Of a DNA stretch of 34,490 nucleotides, positions 23,415-32,239 are shown piece after piece. The stretch lies in assembly GCA_049616325.1 (NCBI GenBank), contig JBMZHG010000021.1, positions 1-34,490 on the forward strand. The letters are read 5' to 3'. Each line of letters begins with the position of its first letter. Position 1 is the stretch's first letter. This DNA comes from UBA11663 sp049616325 (lineage in GTDB: Bacteria > Bacteroidota > Bacteroidia > Flavobacteriales_D > Sanyastnellaceae). Both the position numbers and the translations under genes were made by a program. The notes beneath the pieces are model-generated. The model worked only from the letters and a program-made list of their open reading frames with translations. It did no database searches and was not told where the DNA came from.

Positions 23415-23843
23415 ATGACAAGTTCAAGCGAGCGCGCCAAGTACATCTGGAGCCACGGTATGTGCATGGTGGAACACGACCCCAGGCACTTGTTGGATGA
23501 GGGGGCAGCACGCCGTGTGGAAGAAGAGCGAAGAGCTCTGTGTCCGGAACACGAGGGAACGGTGTTTCATGTGATTCCTTCGGACATCGACGTGTTTGAT
23601 CAAGACGTGCTTTCCTATTGGATGACGGAGGAAGCCGCAACAGGCGTGGTGGCCCGTGCCGCAGTCGTTCCTTCGGGAATCACCGCGTTGCGTCACCGCA
23701 TTCGCTGGATGTTCTTCTCGCCCAACGTGCCTTTTCGTGTGTTCCGCAACCCGCAAGTGGCCAAAGGGTGGCTCATTGATTGCTGGTTGCAGTCCCAGGA
23801 AGCCCGACTCGACGAGGCCTACTCTTCCGACTCCTTGTCCTGA
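23415..23843 (+). CDS. STAS/SpoIIAA-like small protein
   Basis: A 142-residue cytoplasmic protein. The second half (ARAAVVPSGITALRHRIRWM, then PFRVFRNPQVAKGWL) resembles the end of SpoIIAA-like/STAS-type proteins of Bacteroidota, in which a strand-helix is followed by a (R/K)(V/L)F-x-x-x-x-x-A-x-x-WL ending. Function unknown. ATG 23415 is preferred; an in-frame ATG at 23364 adds 17 residues. The 3' end overlaps the convergent tamB gene by 25 bp. Confidence 0.6.
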   Translation: MTSSSERAKYIWSHGMCMVEHDPRHLLDEGAARRVEEERRALCPEHEGTVFHVIPSDIDVFDQDVLSYWMTEEAATGVVARAAVVPSGITALRHRIRWMFFSPNVPFRVFRNPQVAKGWLIDCWLQSQEARLDEAYSSDSLS

Positions 23844-26800
23844 CGCCAAGGCCATTCCCAATTGAACGCCCGGTGCCACCGGATGCCCACGCCCTGACTG
23901 GTCGTGTTGGCCGACTGGGTTGCCGAAGTTTGGGACTCAGAAAATCCGGTCAGCTGCAGTCCTTTTTCCTCGTTTAAATGGTACAAAACGCGAACGTTTT
24001 GCAGCCGCGCTTCGGTCAGTGCGTCCTGATTGACGGCGTTGGATCCGAGCGAGCCTTCCACCTCCAGTTTGTCTTCCAGGAAAGAGGCCTTCAAGGCCAA
24101 TTGCAAGGCATCTTGGCTTGTCAATTCCGTGGTTGAAAGCGCGTTTTGTGGGTCGTACGACACCCCAACTTCAATGTCTTCGTTGATGCGACTCAAAAAC
24201 CGAGACAAGGAAGACGTAATCATGTCGATGCTGTATTCCTGAAGCCCGTTGCTGCCCAGTTCCAAGGTGCTGAATTGTTGCGGAAGGAATTCCTGCAGGC
24301 TGAGCAAGGCGATGGCTTGGTTGGTTCGCTCGCTTTCGTCGGTGATGGCGCTGGCCAGGGCTTCTTGCACCAGCCTGTCGGCCCGGGGCGCTTCCAGGTC
24401 AAACGCGATGTTGGGCTGAAGCATGGGGCCGTTCAAGTGAAGCACGACGTCGATGTTTTCGTTCCGCATCCCCGAATTGCTTGCCGACCCAAGCAGGGGC
24501 TGAACGTTGGCTCGAGTTCGGTAAACTGCGTCCAGCACCATTTCGCCTTGGTAGGGGTCGCCGTCCCACCTCAGGACGGCGCCGGGACGCGCTTCAAACG
24601 TCTTGCGCAAAAACGTGCCGAGAGCAAAGTCGTATTGGCCTTCGACCACTTCCAATTGGCCTTGCAAGGTCATTCGATCCCAGTCCTCAAGAACGAGTTT
24701 GATGTTGCCCTCGGTGTAGCCGACGATGTTGGCGTTGTTTTCCTCGTCAATCACCAACGTGACGCGCGCACCGGGACGGGCTTCAATGTCCAAATCCAGC
24801 ACCACACCAAGCTCGGGGGTTTCGGCGTCAGGGCTAGGCTTCTCCGCGGAATCCACCTCGGCGATTTGGGGCGTTGCGAAGTGGACCAACTCCCCCCAGC
24901 CGTTGTTCTCTTCGGTGACCAAGGAGATCTTGAAATCGGAGGGGGCGTCGGCCACGACGTCGCCGGTGAGGGTGATTTGGTCGTTCCAATAGAACACATC
25001 CAACGTGCCGCCTCCGTAAAGCGAGCCAAACACCGGGGCATTCGGCGTGGCCGGCAAGTCCATGATTTTCATTCCAACCGGGGCCTCCATCACGCTGACG
25101 TCCAAGTTCCATTCTTCGAAACCGTCGTGAAGCAGCGCACCAAAGACCGGGGCTTGCAACCCTTGCTCGTCGGCCACCACGAAGTTGTCCAGGACCAACT
25201 CGTCGCGGTTGAGTTGAAACCCGCCACGACCGCTGAACGCCGTCCCCAAGCTTGGCACGAATGCCGTCAACGTGTCCAAGTTGCCCGTGCCCTGAATCCG
25301 GGGGTTGGACCATTTTCCTGCCACGAGGATGGAGGCGTTCATGCGCCCTGCGAGCACTGCAGTGGCGGAGTCTACCCACGTTGAGAACCACTCCACCGGG
25401 AGGTTGGTGAAGTCCAAAGTCATGCGGGGAAAGGCCATCGAGCTGACCTGAAAGGCCCCGTCTGCAGCGAGCGAGGTTCGCGTTTCGCCGTTGCTCGCAT
25501 CCAGTTCAGCAAACACCAACCCCTTGCGCCAGGCAAGAGACAGGTCGGCACTCGGGAATGCAAACGCATCAAAAGAGAGGCCGGTCGCCGAGCACTCCAA
25601 CGAGGCAAGCACGTCTGGGATTCCGTTGGGGTTCCATTCCACTGCACCTGAGGCGACGACTTGCCCCACGTGCAAGTCCCGGTGCAGGCTTCGTGCGGCC
25701 GAGGAGAGGTCCGCGAAGTGGCCGAGGAACGTCAAGGTTTGAACGCCGTTGGCTTGTTCTTTCGATTGGAAAACCACGGAGCCAAGCTCGCTTTGAAGTT
25801 TCCAAGAGGGTGGCAGGGGACGAGCAATGGGAGACGTCCAAACAAGCGGAGTCTCAGCCAACTCAAACGTTTCTGAACCCACGGGCAGCGAGCCGTTGTG
25901 CAGCGTCCACGTCCAAGGCGCTTTCAGGGCCTTTCCCGGCGAAGCTTCCAGTGCCCACTCGGCGGTGTTTTCCTCGTCCAACCCTACCGTCAAGTTTGCG
26001 TGCCAGCTGGTGTCGGCGTGCAGGTCGAGGGCCCACAGTTGAGGCACGCCTGTGTCGTCGTTTGCAGTTTCAACCGCGACGTTTGCGAACAGGTTTTCTT
26101 GGTCGCCCTTCAAGGTCACGTGCGTCGAATCAAGCTCAAGTTCGCCCCAGGCCCATTGCGGAAAGTTGACTTGCCCCCCCAGTCCGCGTGAGTTGGAGGA
26201 CCACTGAAAGTCGGCTTCCTGTCGCAAGTGCAGTTCCGGGACGATCAAGGGGAGCAAAGCGTTGTTCGCCTGAAGTTGAGCTCGCGCGTCCAACAAAGGC
26301 CAAACCACCCGCTGCCTTCTCGCCGCCCGTGCCGCCGCCTGCACCCACAGCACGGGAGAATCTTTTCCGGTCACCTCGAGTGCTAGTCCCAAGCCCCGAA
26401 ACTGACTGCGCCAGGACGACAGGTCGAGGCTTGCCCAACCGTTCCAAGCTACTGTGTCGGGAACGGACGGCGTGCTGGCCTTGGTGCGCCAGGAAAGGGC
26501 ATCGCGATCTGCGGAAAGGGTGGTGGTGCCCCAGGCTTTGAGGTCGAGCGTGTCGCCCGATGGAGTTGGGACGCGTAGGACCTCCGCTTGAAATGCAAAT
26601 GCGGGGGCCGTCCAGGCGCCATTCAACTTCCAGGGGAGGGAAGCCTCGGGCTGCGCGAGGTCGACCGTTGTGGCGCGTTGGATGTTGTGCCGAACCGCCG
26701 CGGTCAACCTGTCGGCGGGAGTTGAAATCCATGCTCCCCAGCGCTGCACGTCAAAGGAGAGGTCGGCGACCGGGAGCGACGAAGGCACGGCTTCCCACCA

Positions 26801-27898
26801 ACCGTCGGTCGTCCTCAGGGAACCGGTCACGCGAACAGAAGAGTCGCCCACGAGCATCCAGTTGCAAGCTGCCGGCGTTCCTTGCGCCTGCCACGTCATT
26901 TTGGAGCACGGGAGGGAAGCTTTGTACGTTTCTGGGATGCGGTGGGCATTCACGGTAGCGTTCCACGCATCCGGGGTCCCCGAAGTCTCCGCTGAAAACC
27001 AGTCGGGGCCGGAAAGGGAGGCGTGCCAGGAGGAATTCTTGAGGTTCCAGGCGGCCGAGGTTTGGCCTCCGTTCAATTCCAATTCGTTGAAAAGCGGCAA
27101 GACGTCAAGCGACTCCGCCCAAGGAGCGAGCAAGTCCCAAGTCAATTCGGCCGAACCGTTGCCTTCGCGCTCGGGCCACGACAAGGCCCCTTCAAAGCGA
27201 ACCCCGGGGAGGTTTAAGCCCTCGCTTTGAACGTGCCAGCCCTCCGGGGACCACCGTCCATGAAGGTGCGACGGTTCGAGGACCACGGTGTCTGGCATGA
27301 GCGAAGATGTCCCCCACGCACCGGAGAGGTTCATGGAACCCAGCGCGACGCGCTTGGGTCCCACCAGGACTTCTGCCAGGCTTCCGAGCGAAGCGGCTGC
27401 GGCCGAGGAATCGTGGGACCAAACGAGGCTGTTCCAACGCACCGAATCGAGGGAAACGCCCGTCAGCGAGGTGGGCCAAGAGGACGCTGTGCGCGACTGG
27501 TGTTGCGTTGCAGAATCCGTGGGGTCGTTCCACGCGCCGGTCAGGGAAACGTTTCCTAAGTCGAGGCTCCGAGCCTCGAGTCGACCTTCGTGCCAACGAG
27601 CTTGCCGAATTTGAATGGTGTCTGTCAACACCGTCATGCCGTCCTCAGAATCGCTTTCCTCGGAATCCCACCTCAACCCAACCACCGTCAAATCGCCCTT
27701 GATGAACGCGACGTCGAGCGATTCGAAGCGCACGGGCACGTCCAAGGACCGAAGGGCGCGCTTGACGCCCCACGACACCATCCGGTTCTTTCCCATTCCC
27801 ACAACCGCGCAAGCGACGAGCAACAGCACCGCCCAAGCCCAACGTCGACGCGGACGCGCCGAAGGAGAGACGGGAGGGGAAGCCGTGTTGGAAGTCAT
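23819..27898 (-). CDS. tamB: TamB-like translocation/assembly or lipid-transport protein
   Basis: A 1359-residue AsmA/TamB-family protein thought to bridge the periplasm and carry phospholipid or assist outer-membrane assembly. A basic N-terminus and one membrane segment (RRRWAWAVLLLVACAVVGMG, about 18-37) anchor it inside. The long middle is beta-rich and repetitive, as expected of a hydrophobic groove. The last ~400 residues are the DUF490/TamB domain (GNIKLVLEDWDRMTLQGQLE, GEMVLDAVYRTRANVQPLL, RFLSRINEDIEVGVSYDP). A stretch SAEKPSPDAETPELG is a local acidic insert. It is divergent from tsaD, a pairing common in Bacteroidota. Start ATG 27898 begins the basic leader; longer frame upstream lies over tsaD. 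A TATCTTCG box (27922-27915) is 16 nt before it. Confidence 0.88.
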   Translation of the reverse strand: MTSNTASPPVSPSARPRRRWAWAVLLLVACAVVGMGKNRMVSWGVKRALRSLDVPVRFESLDVAFIKGDLTVVGLRWDSEESDSEDGMTVLTDTIQIRQARWHEGRLEARSLDLGNVSLTGAWNDPTDSATQHQSRTASSWPTSLTGVSLDSVRWNSLVWSHDSSAAAASLGSLAEVLVGPKRVALGSMNLSGAWGTSSLMPDTVVLEPSHLHGRWSPEGWHVQSEGLNLPGVRFEGALSWPEREGNGSAELTWDLLAPWAESLDVLPLFNELELNGGQTSAAWNLKNSSWHASLSGPDWFSAETSGTPDAWNATVNAHRIPETYKASLPCSKMTWQAQGTPAACNWMLVGDSSVRVTGSLRTTDGWWEAVPSSLPVADLSFDVQRWGAWISTPADRLTAAVRHNIQRATTVDLAQPEASLPWKLNGAWTAPAFAFQAEVLRVPTPSGDTLDLKAWGTTTLSADRDALSWRTKASTPSVPDTVAWNGWASLDLSSWRSQFRGLGLALEVTGKDSPVLWVQAAARAARRQRVVWPLLDARAQLQANNALLPLIVPELHLRQEADFQWSSNSRGLGGQVNFPQWAWGELELDSTHVTLKGDQENLFANVAVETANDDTGVPQLWALDLHADTSWHANLTVGLDEENTAEWALEASPGKALKAPWTWTLHNGSLPVGSETFELAETPLVWTSPIARPLPPSWKLQSELGSVVFQSKEQANGVQTLTFLGHFADLSSAARSLHRDLHVGQVVASGAVEWNPNGIPDVLASLECSATGLSFDAFAFPSADLSLAWRKGLVFAELDASNGETRTSLAADGAFQVSSMAFPRMTLDFTNLPVEWFSTWVDSATAVLAGRMNASILVAGKWSNPRIQGTGNLDTLTAFVPSLGTAFSGRGGFQLNRDELVLDNFVVADEQGLQAPVFGALLHDGFEEWNLDVSVMEAPVGMKIMDLPATPNAPVFGSLYGGGTLDVFYWNDQITLTGDVVADAPSDFKISLVTEENNGWGELVHFATPQIAEVDSAEKPSPDAETPELGVVLDLDIEARPGARVTLVIDEENNANIVGYTEGNIKLVLEDWDRMTLQGQLEVVEGQYDFALGTFLRKTFEARPGAVLRWDGDPYQGEMVLDAVYRTRANVQPLLGSASNSGMRNENIDVVLHLNGPMLQPNIAFDLEAPRADRLVQEALASAITDESERTNQAIALLSLQEFLPQQFSTLELGSNGLQEYSIDMITSSLSRFLSRINEDIEVGVSYDPQNALSTTELTSQDALQLALKASFLEDKLEVEGSLGSNAVNQDALTEARLQNVRVLYHLNEEKGLQLTGFSESQTSATQSANTTSQGVGIRWHRAFNWEWPWRQDKESEE

Positions 27899-27914
27899 GT
27901 TTTTCAACGGAGTT

Positions 27915-27922
27915 CGAAGATA
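27915..27922 (-). promoter_or_regulatory. -7-like element, tamB
   Basis: TATCTTCG on the minus strand, one base from TAnnTTTG, 16 nt before the tamB ATG. No convincing -33 box. Confidence 0.4.
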
Positions 27923-27943
27923 GGTGTGGCAAAAGTTGCGCCA

Positions 27944-27951
27944 TAAATTTG
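27944..27951 (+). promoter_or_regulatory. -7 element, tsaD
   Basis: TAAATTTG is a perfect TAnnTTTG match ending 7 nt before the tsaD ATG at 27959. Confidence 0.65.
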
Positions 27952-27958
27952 CAAGGCG

Positions 27959-28996
27959 ATGAAATGCGAAAACACGCCACTCATCTTGGGCATTGAGTCC
28001 TCGTGCGACGACACCTCTGCTGCGGTCATCCGCGGCGCGGAGGTGCTCAGCAACGTGGTGGCCAACCAAGCTTTGCATTCGGAATTGGGGGGGGTGGTTC
28101 CGGAATGGGCTTCTCGTGCGCATTTGTCCAAAATCCATCCCGTCGTCCAGGCTGCGTTGACCAAAGCCAAGGTTTCCGCACACGACCTCGACGCAGTGGC
28201 TTACACGCTGGGTCCCGGGTTGCAGGGATCGCTGCACGTTGGGACGTCGTACGCCAAGTCCCTGGCCTGGGGGTTGGGCATCCCGTCGGTGCCGGTGCAC
28301 CACATGCGGGCGCACATTTTGGCCCACGTGCTGGAACCCGGTCCGACGCCGGAGTACCCTTTTTTATGCTTGACCGTCAGCGGCGGGCACACCCAGCTGG
28401 TTCGCGTCGACAGCCCACAAGAAATGAGCGTCCTGGGCCAAACGCTGGACGACGCCGCTGGAGAGGCCTTCGACAAAGTGGCCAAACTGATCGGTTTGCC
28501 CTACCCCGGAGGCCCAGTGGTGGACCAATTGGCGCGTGAAGGTGACCCCGAGGCCTTTGCGTTCTCGCGCCCACGCATGTCGGGCTACAATTGGAGCTTC
28601 AGCGGACTTAAGACCCAAGTGCTTCAGTTCTTGCAGCAGGCGCAGCGCAGCGACGCCACGTTCGTGCAGCGCCGTCGAGCAGACATTTGTGCGTCCGTCC
28701 AAGCGGCCATCCTGGACATGCTGGTCGAACCGCTTTCGCGGGCCGTGGAGGAGACCGGGATTCGTGAGGTGGCCATTGCCGGAGGCGTCAGCGCCAACTC
28801 CGGATTGCGCGCTCGGCTTGAGCAAGCCCAGCGCGATCTTGGTTGGACGGTTCACATTCCGCCCATGGCGTATTGCACCGACAATGCGGCCATGATTGCG
28901 GCAGTGGGGTGGCTGGATTTTGTGGAGGGCAAGCGCGGCACGTTGGCGGCGGCCCCTTCTCCTCGGTTGCCCGAACTCACGAGTCTGGCGGACTGA
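27959..28996 (+). CDS. tsaD: tRNA N6-adenosine threonylcarbamoyltransferase
   Basis: Transfers the threonylcarbamoyl group from TC-AMP to A37 of ANN-decoding tRNAs, working with TsaB and TsaE in bacteria. The 345-residue length is normal for the family. ASKHA-fold motifs: GIESSCDDTSAAV at the N-terminus, GPGLQGSLHVG, the metal site HHMRAHILAH (His115, His119), LTVSGGHTQL, GEAFDKVAKLIGLPYPGGP, the SGLKTQ segment, AGGVSANSGLR, and CTDNAAMIA with the third metal ligand Asp. All key residues are present. Its 3' end overlaps the convergent histidine kinase gene by 20 bp. Confidence 0.97.
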   Translation: MKCENTPLILGIESSCDDTSAAVIRGAEVLSNVVANQALHSELGGVVPEWASRAHLSKIHPVVQAALTKAKVSAHDLDAVAYTLGPGLQGSLHVGTSYAKSLAWGLGIPSVPVHHMRAHILAHVLEPGPTPEYPFLCLTVSGGHTQLVRVDSPQEMSVLGQTLDDAAGEAFDKVAKLIGLPYPGGPVVDQLAREGDPEAFAFSRPRMSGYNWSFSGLKTQVLQFLQQAQRSDATFVQRRRADICASVQAAILDMLVEPLSRAVEETGIREVAIAGGVSANSGLRARLEQAQRDLGWTVHIPPMAYCTDNAAMIAAVGWLDFVEGKRGTLAAAPSPRLPELTSLAD

Positions 28997-29804
28997 GCGG
29001 AAACCTGAAACGCACCTCCGTGCTCCAAGGGGCTTCGGCCGGAAGAATTTCCAAGCTCGAAGTGTTGTCGAGCAGCCTCAATTTTTCACGCGTCATGTTC
29101 AGACCCCAAGAGGTGTGTTGAGGCACGGCGCGAGCTTCTGCGCCTTCGTCATGGAGCCCACGCCCGTTGTCAAGCACAGAGGCGACCACGTCCATCGAGG
29201 TCGATCCGTCGGGGTCGGTGGAAATGGACAGCAAGATTTGCGGTGACACGGGGGGGTCGCGGAAGGCATGCCACAGCGCGTTTTCCACCGCAGGTTGAAA
29301 CAGCAAGGCGGGAATTCGAGCTGACTTCGAGATGTCGGGGTCGAGGAGGGAGCGAAAAGAGACAGAATGACCCAGCCGCGAAGATTCGAGATGGACGTAG
29401 GCTTGCAACGTGTCCATTTCTGCTTCGAGCGAGTGAAGCGCGTCCCCTTCTTCGCGCCAGTGGTGTTTCCAGAGCGCAACGAAGGAGGCAAACAAGCCGC
29501 GTGCTTCGTCGTGCTTGGACTCGCTCCAGAGCCATTGAACAGACGACAACGCATTGAACATGAAATGCGGGCTCAAATGGAGTTGGAGGGAAGTCAACTT
29601 CGCTCGGGTACGTCGTTCGTTGACGTTGAGGTCACGCACAGCCAGCCCCATGTGGTCTTTCAATCGCTGGTGCCGCTCCATCCAGGCGTCGGGCACTTCG
29701 GCGTCATGGTCTTCGGTGAGGGATTCAGGTTGCGCTTTTCTGCTCCACGCATACCCCAAGAGGAAGCACACCCCAAAGCACAACATCGTCGCCGGCCACG
29801 TCAT
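28977..29804 (-). CDS. LytS/YehU-type sensor histidine kinase
   Basis: A 275-residue kinase of the His_kinase (PF06580) type. One membrane segment lies at the N-terminus (ATMLCFGVCFLLGYAW); the first ATG is at 29804 and the frame is open a little further upstream without a usual start. The phospho-acceptor block is LHLSPHFMFNALSSVQWL with His80. The ATPase part follows: the N box FQPAVENALWHA and the G1 box LDNGRGL, then WGLNMTREKLRLL. There is no adjacent LytTR response regulator, which is the usual partner, and no sensory domain beyond the single segment. It lies downstream of the helicase gene on the same strand (68 bp gap). Confidence 0.88.
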   Translation of the reverse strand: MTWPATMLCFGVCFLLGYAWSRKAQPESLTEDHDAEVPDAWMERHQRLKDHMGLAVRDLNVNERRTRAKLTSLQLHLSPHFMFNALSSVQWLWSESKHDEARGLFASFVALWKHHWREEGDALHSLEAEMDTLQAYVHLESSRLGHSVSFRSLLDPDISKSARIPALLFQPAVENALWHAFRDPPVSPQILLSISTDPDGSTSMDVVASVLDNGRGLHDEGAEARAVPQHTSWGLNMTREKLRLLDNTSSLEILPAEAPWSTEVRFRFPLSPPDS

Positions 29805-29872
29805 GAAACCAAGGTACAGCAGCCGCAGGCAGGTCGCCTCGACTCAAGGCGAACGAATTCACAGGCGTGGGA

Positions 29873-31417
29873 TCAGCCTTCGTCGTTGAAGGCGTGCCTG
29901 AGGGCCGTCTTGAGGTTTCGGCAGTATTCTTCCTCCAGCCAACTGCGGTAGTTGGGCGTCGCTTTGGCGATGCACTTGGAATACTGCTTGACGCGGTACT
30001 TGACGTCGTCCACCAGCAAGTCCACCAGCTCGACGGCATCCCAATAGTCGTCTGCGGCGTACCGAATGATGGTCACGTGCTGTTCCAAGCTGCGTCGAAT
30101 GGCTTCCTTGGGCCGGAGTCCCTCTCGGGTCACTTCGAGGTAGGCTTCAGCCATGTCGAATTCGGTTTCTGGCCCTCCCTCAAAGCGCACGGCCAATTCG
30201 TCTGGCATCTCGAACACGAACTCGTTTTCAATTTCTTCGTCGGTGTACAATCCGTCGATGTACGATTGCGGCGACTTGAAGATGTCGTGCCAATTGATGT
30301 GCGCGTCCCACAGCCCAAACCGCCGCGAATTGTTCCCCAAATCGATGACCGTGAACTCGCTCTTGTTTTTCAAGATGCGCGAGCCGCGCCCGATCATTTG
30401 GTGGTACAGCGTCAACGACTTGGTGGCCCGATTCAGGATGATGGTTTCAACGGTTGGCTCGTCAAATCCGGTGGTCAGAATGGACACGGAGGACAACACG
30501 GCGTCCGGCGTTTTTTGGAACCACTCGAGGATGTCGGCGCGTTCTTTTTCGCTGTGCGTGTTGTCGAGGTGCATGCACGGGTAGCCCTCCTCCGCAAACA
30601 TCGCCTGAACCTGCTTGGAGGTGTTGATGCCGTTGTTGAAGATGAGCGTTTTGGTGCCTTTGGCCTTTTCCTCGTAGGCGTAGAGCAGCTTCTCTTGCAT
30701 GAGGAAATTGCCGTACAAACGCTCGGAGGAACTCACCGTGTAATCGCCGTTGATGCCCACTTTCAGGGCGCGGAGGTTCACGTCGTAGCTGTACGTGCTC
30801 GCCTTGGCCAAAAACCCTTGCCCGACCAAATTCGCAATGCTCTCACCCACAATCAGCTCCTCGTAGTTGTCGTGGAGCGGGAGCTTGATGTTGCTCGAAA
30901 GGGGTGTCGCGGTCACGCCGAGCAAAATCTGTGGCTCGAAGTGCTTGAACAGCTTTCGGAAGCTGTTGTAGTGCGCCTCGTCCACCACCACAAGCCCGAG
31001 GTCGGCAAATTCGATGCGCTCGTCGTTCAGGCGGTTGTTGAGGGTTTCCACCATCGCGACGTAACACCAATGGTCCTCGCTGTTTTCGAGCTCCTTGACC
31101 TTGCTGTTGATGATCTTGTTGGGGACCCCAATTTCGGTGAGTTGGGTGGAGGTTTGGCTCAAAAGCTCGATGCGGTGAGTCAAAATCAACACCCGCTTTC
31201 CCGTCTCCAAAATGTAGCGTTTGGCCAATTCGGAGAAAATCACCGTTTTGCCACCGCCCGTCGGAAGTTGGTAGAGGAGGTTGTATCCCTCGGGAAATTT
31301 CTGAATTCGCCCCATGATGGTCTCGATGGCATCTGTTTGATAACCATAGAGATCCTTCCCCTTTTTGCTTTTCAAGCGGTTGACAACGGAAGGGTCGATG
31401 GGAAGGGCTTCGGTCAT
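29873..31417 (-). CDS. SF2 DEAD/DEAH-box helicase
   Basis: A 514-residue superfamily 2 helicase related to the RecQ/UvrB-ResIII-type group. Motifs: Walker A PTGGGKT (52-58), motif Ia LILTHRIELL, motif II DEAH (146-149), motif III TATP (169-172), then in the second RecA-like domain LIFNNGINTSKQ, VSILTTGFDEP and motif VI HQMIGRGSR. After these come about 150 residues without a motif I know (DAHINWHDIFKSPQSY, then a helical C-terminus). From memory, this resembles Bacteroidota stand-alone DEAD-box proteins annotated as putative DNA repair helicases. No restriction-modification genes are near. ATG 31417 is favoured by the -7 box at 31442-31449 (24 nt away). Confidence 0.9.
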   Translation of the reverse strand: MTEALPIDPSVVNRLKSKKGKDLYGYQTDAIETIMGRIQKFPEGYNLLYQLPTGGGKTVIFSELAKRYILETGKRVLILTHRIELLSQTSTQLTEIGVPNKIINSKVKELENSEDHWCYVAMVETLNNRLNDERIEFADLGLVVVDEAHYNSFRKLFKHFEPQILLGVTATPLSSNIKLPLHDNYEELIVGESIANLVGQGFLAKASTYSYDVNLRALKVGINGDYTVSSSERLYGNFLMQEKLLYAYEEKAKGTKTLIFNNGINTSKQVQAMFAEEGYPCMHLDNTHSEKERADILEWFQKTPDAVLSSVSILTTGFDEPTVETIILNRATKSLTLYHQMIGRGSRILKNKSEFTVIDLGNNSRRFGLWDAHINWHDIFKSPQSYIDGLYTDEEIENEFVFEMPDELAVRFEGGPETEFDMAEAYLEVTREGLRPKEAIRRSLEQHVTIIRYAADDYWDAVELVDLLVDDVKYRVKQYSKCIAKATPNYRSWLEEEYCRNLKTALRHAFNDEG

Positions 31418-31441
31418 GGTGGGGTGTCGAGTGGGAAAGCG

Positions 31442-31449
31442 CAAAAATA
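31442..31449 (-). promoter_or_regulatory. -7 element, helicase gene
   Basis: TATTTTTG on the minus strand is a perfect TAnnTTTG. A TTTTC that could serve as -33 lies 19 nt upstream. The start codon is 24 nt downstream. Confidence 0.65.
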
Positions 31450-31525
31450 CCCCCTAGATTGGCGCATTGAAAATCTGAGGCGCACGAACCCGTCACAGGT
31501 TTTCCACAACCGCTGCATTTCAGGC

Positions 31526-32236
31526 ATGCTCCGTTCCCCCAAACCTTGGCCTCTCCCGCCACTTGCGTGGCGAGACTTGCTGCCGCCGTGGTGCAGCGAA
31601 GGGGCAGGAAGCGCGCCTGAGGAATTGCGTGGGCGCGTCGAGAAATTGGAGGCAGAAGGGAGGCTTTGTCCCCCCTTGCAGTCGGTCTGGCGTGCGTTCG
31701 AATGCACCTTGCCTGACGAAGTCAACGTGGTTCTGTTGGGCCAAGATCCCTACCACGGGATGCGGCAAGCGCACGGGCTCGCGTTCAGTGTCGAGGACCC
31801 GTTGTTGCCGTGGCCGCCTTCGCTTCGAAACGTATTCAAGGAACGGGCGAGCGACTGCGGTTTGCCCGTCGAGCGCGCCGCCAACCTCGAAGATTGGGCT
31901 CGCCAAGGTGTGCTGATGCTGAATTCATCCCTGACCACGGAAATGGGCACCGCAGGAGCGCATCAGGGACTCGGCTGGGAAGAGGTTGTGGAATGTGCCT
32001 TGCTGGGCATGATGGCGCGTCGGCCGAGGTTGGTTTGGATGTTGTGGGGCCGACCGGCACAAGACCTTCACCGTTCCGTGGTGGCCAAGTTTGAGGGCTC
32101 TCGTGAGGACGACGTTTGCCTGCGTGCGCCCCACCCGAGTCCGCTTTCGGCGTACCGGGGGTTTTGGGGAAGCCGCCCCTTCACCCAAACCAACACGGCC
32201 CTTCAATCCTGGGGGGAGCGTCCTGTGGTTTGGTGA
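31526..32236 (+). CDS. ung: Uracil-DNA glycosylase (family 1)
   Basis: Excises uracil from DNA at the start of base-excision repair. In the 236-residue product the water-activating motif GQDPYHG is at 72-78 (Asp74), the middle uracil-binding stretch is LNSSLTTE (family: LNxxLTV), and the DNA-intercalation loop is HPSPLSAYRG (203-212). The N-terminus is slightly longer than usual and proline-rich. A very long open frame continuing upstream on this strand is the opposite strand of the helicase gene. The gene ends 3 bp from the convergent WD40 gene. Confidence 0.96.
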   Translation: MLRSPKPWPLPPLAWRDLLPPWCSEGAGSAPEELRGRVEKLEAEGRLCPPLQSVWRAFECTLPDEVNVVLLGQDPYHGMRQAHGLAFSVEDPLLPWPPSLRNVFKERASDCGLPVERAANLEDWARQGVLMLNSSLTTEMGTAGAHQGLGWEEVVECALLGMMARRPRLVWMLWGRPAQDLHRSVVAKFEGSREDDVCLRAPHPSPLSAYRGFWGSRPFTQTNTALQSWGERPVVW

Positions 32237-32239
32237 GCC

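Noticed and set aside
29867..31525. Long plus-strand extension upstream of ung
   Set aside because: It is antisense to the helicase gene, and the glycosylase has its own ATG at 31526 with normal family length.
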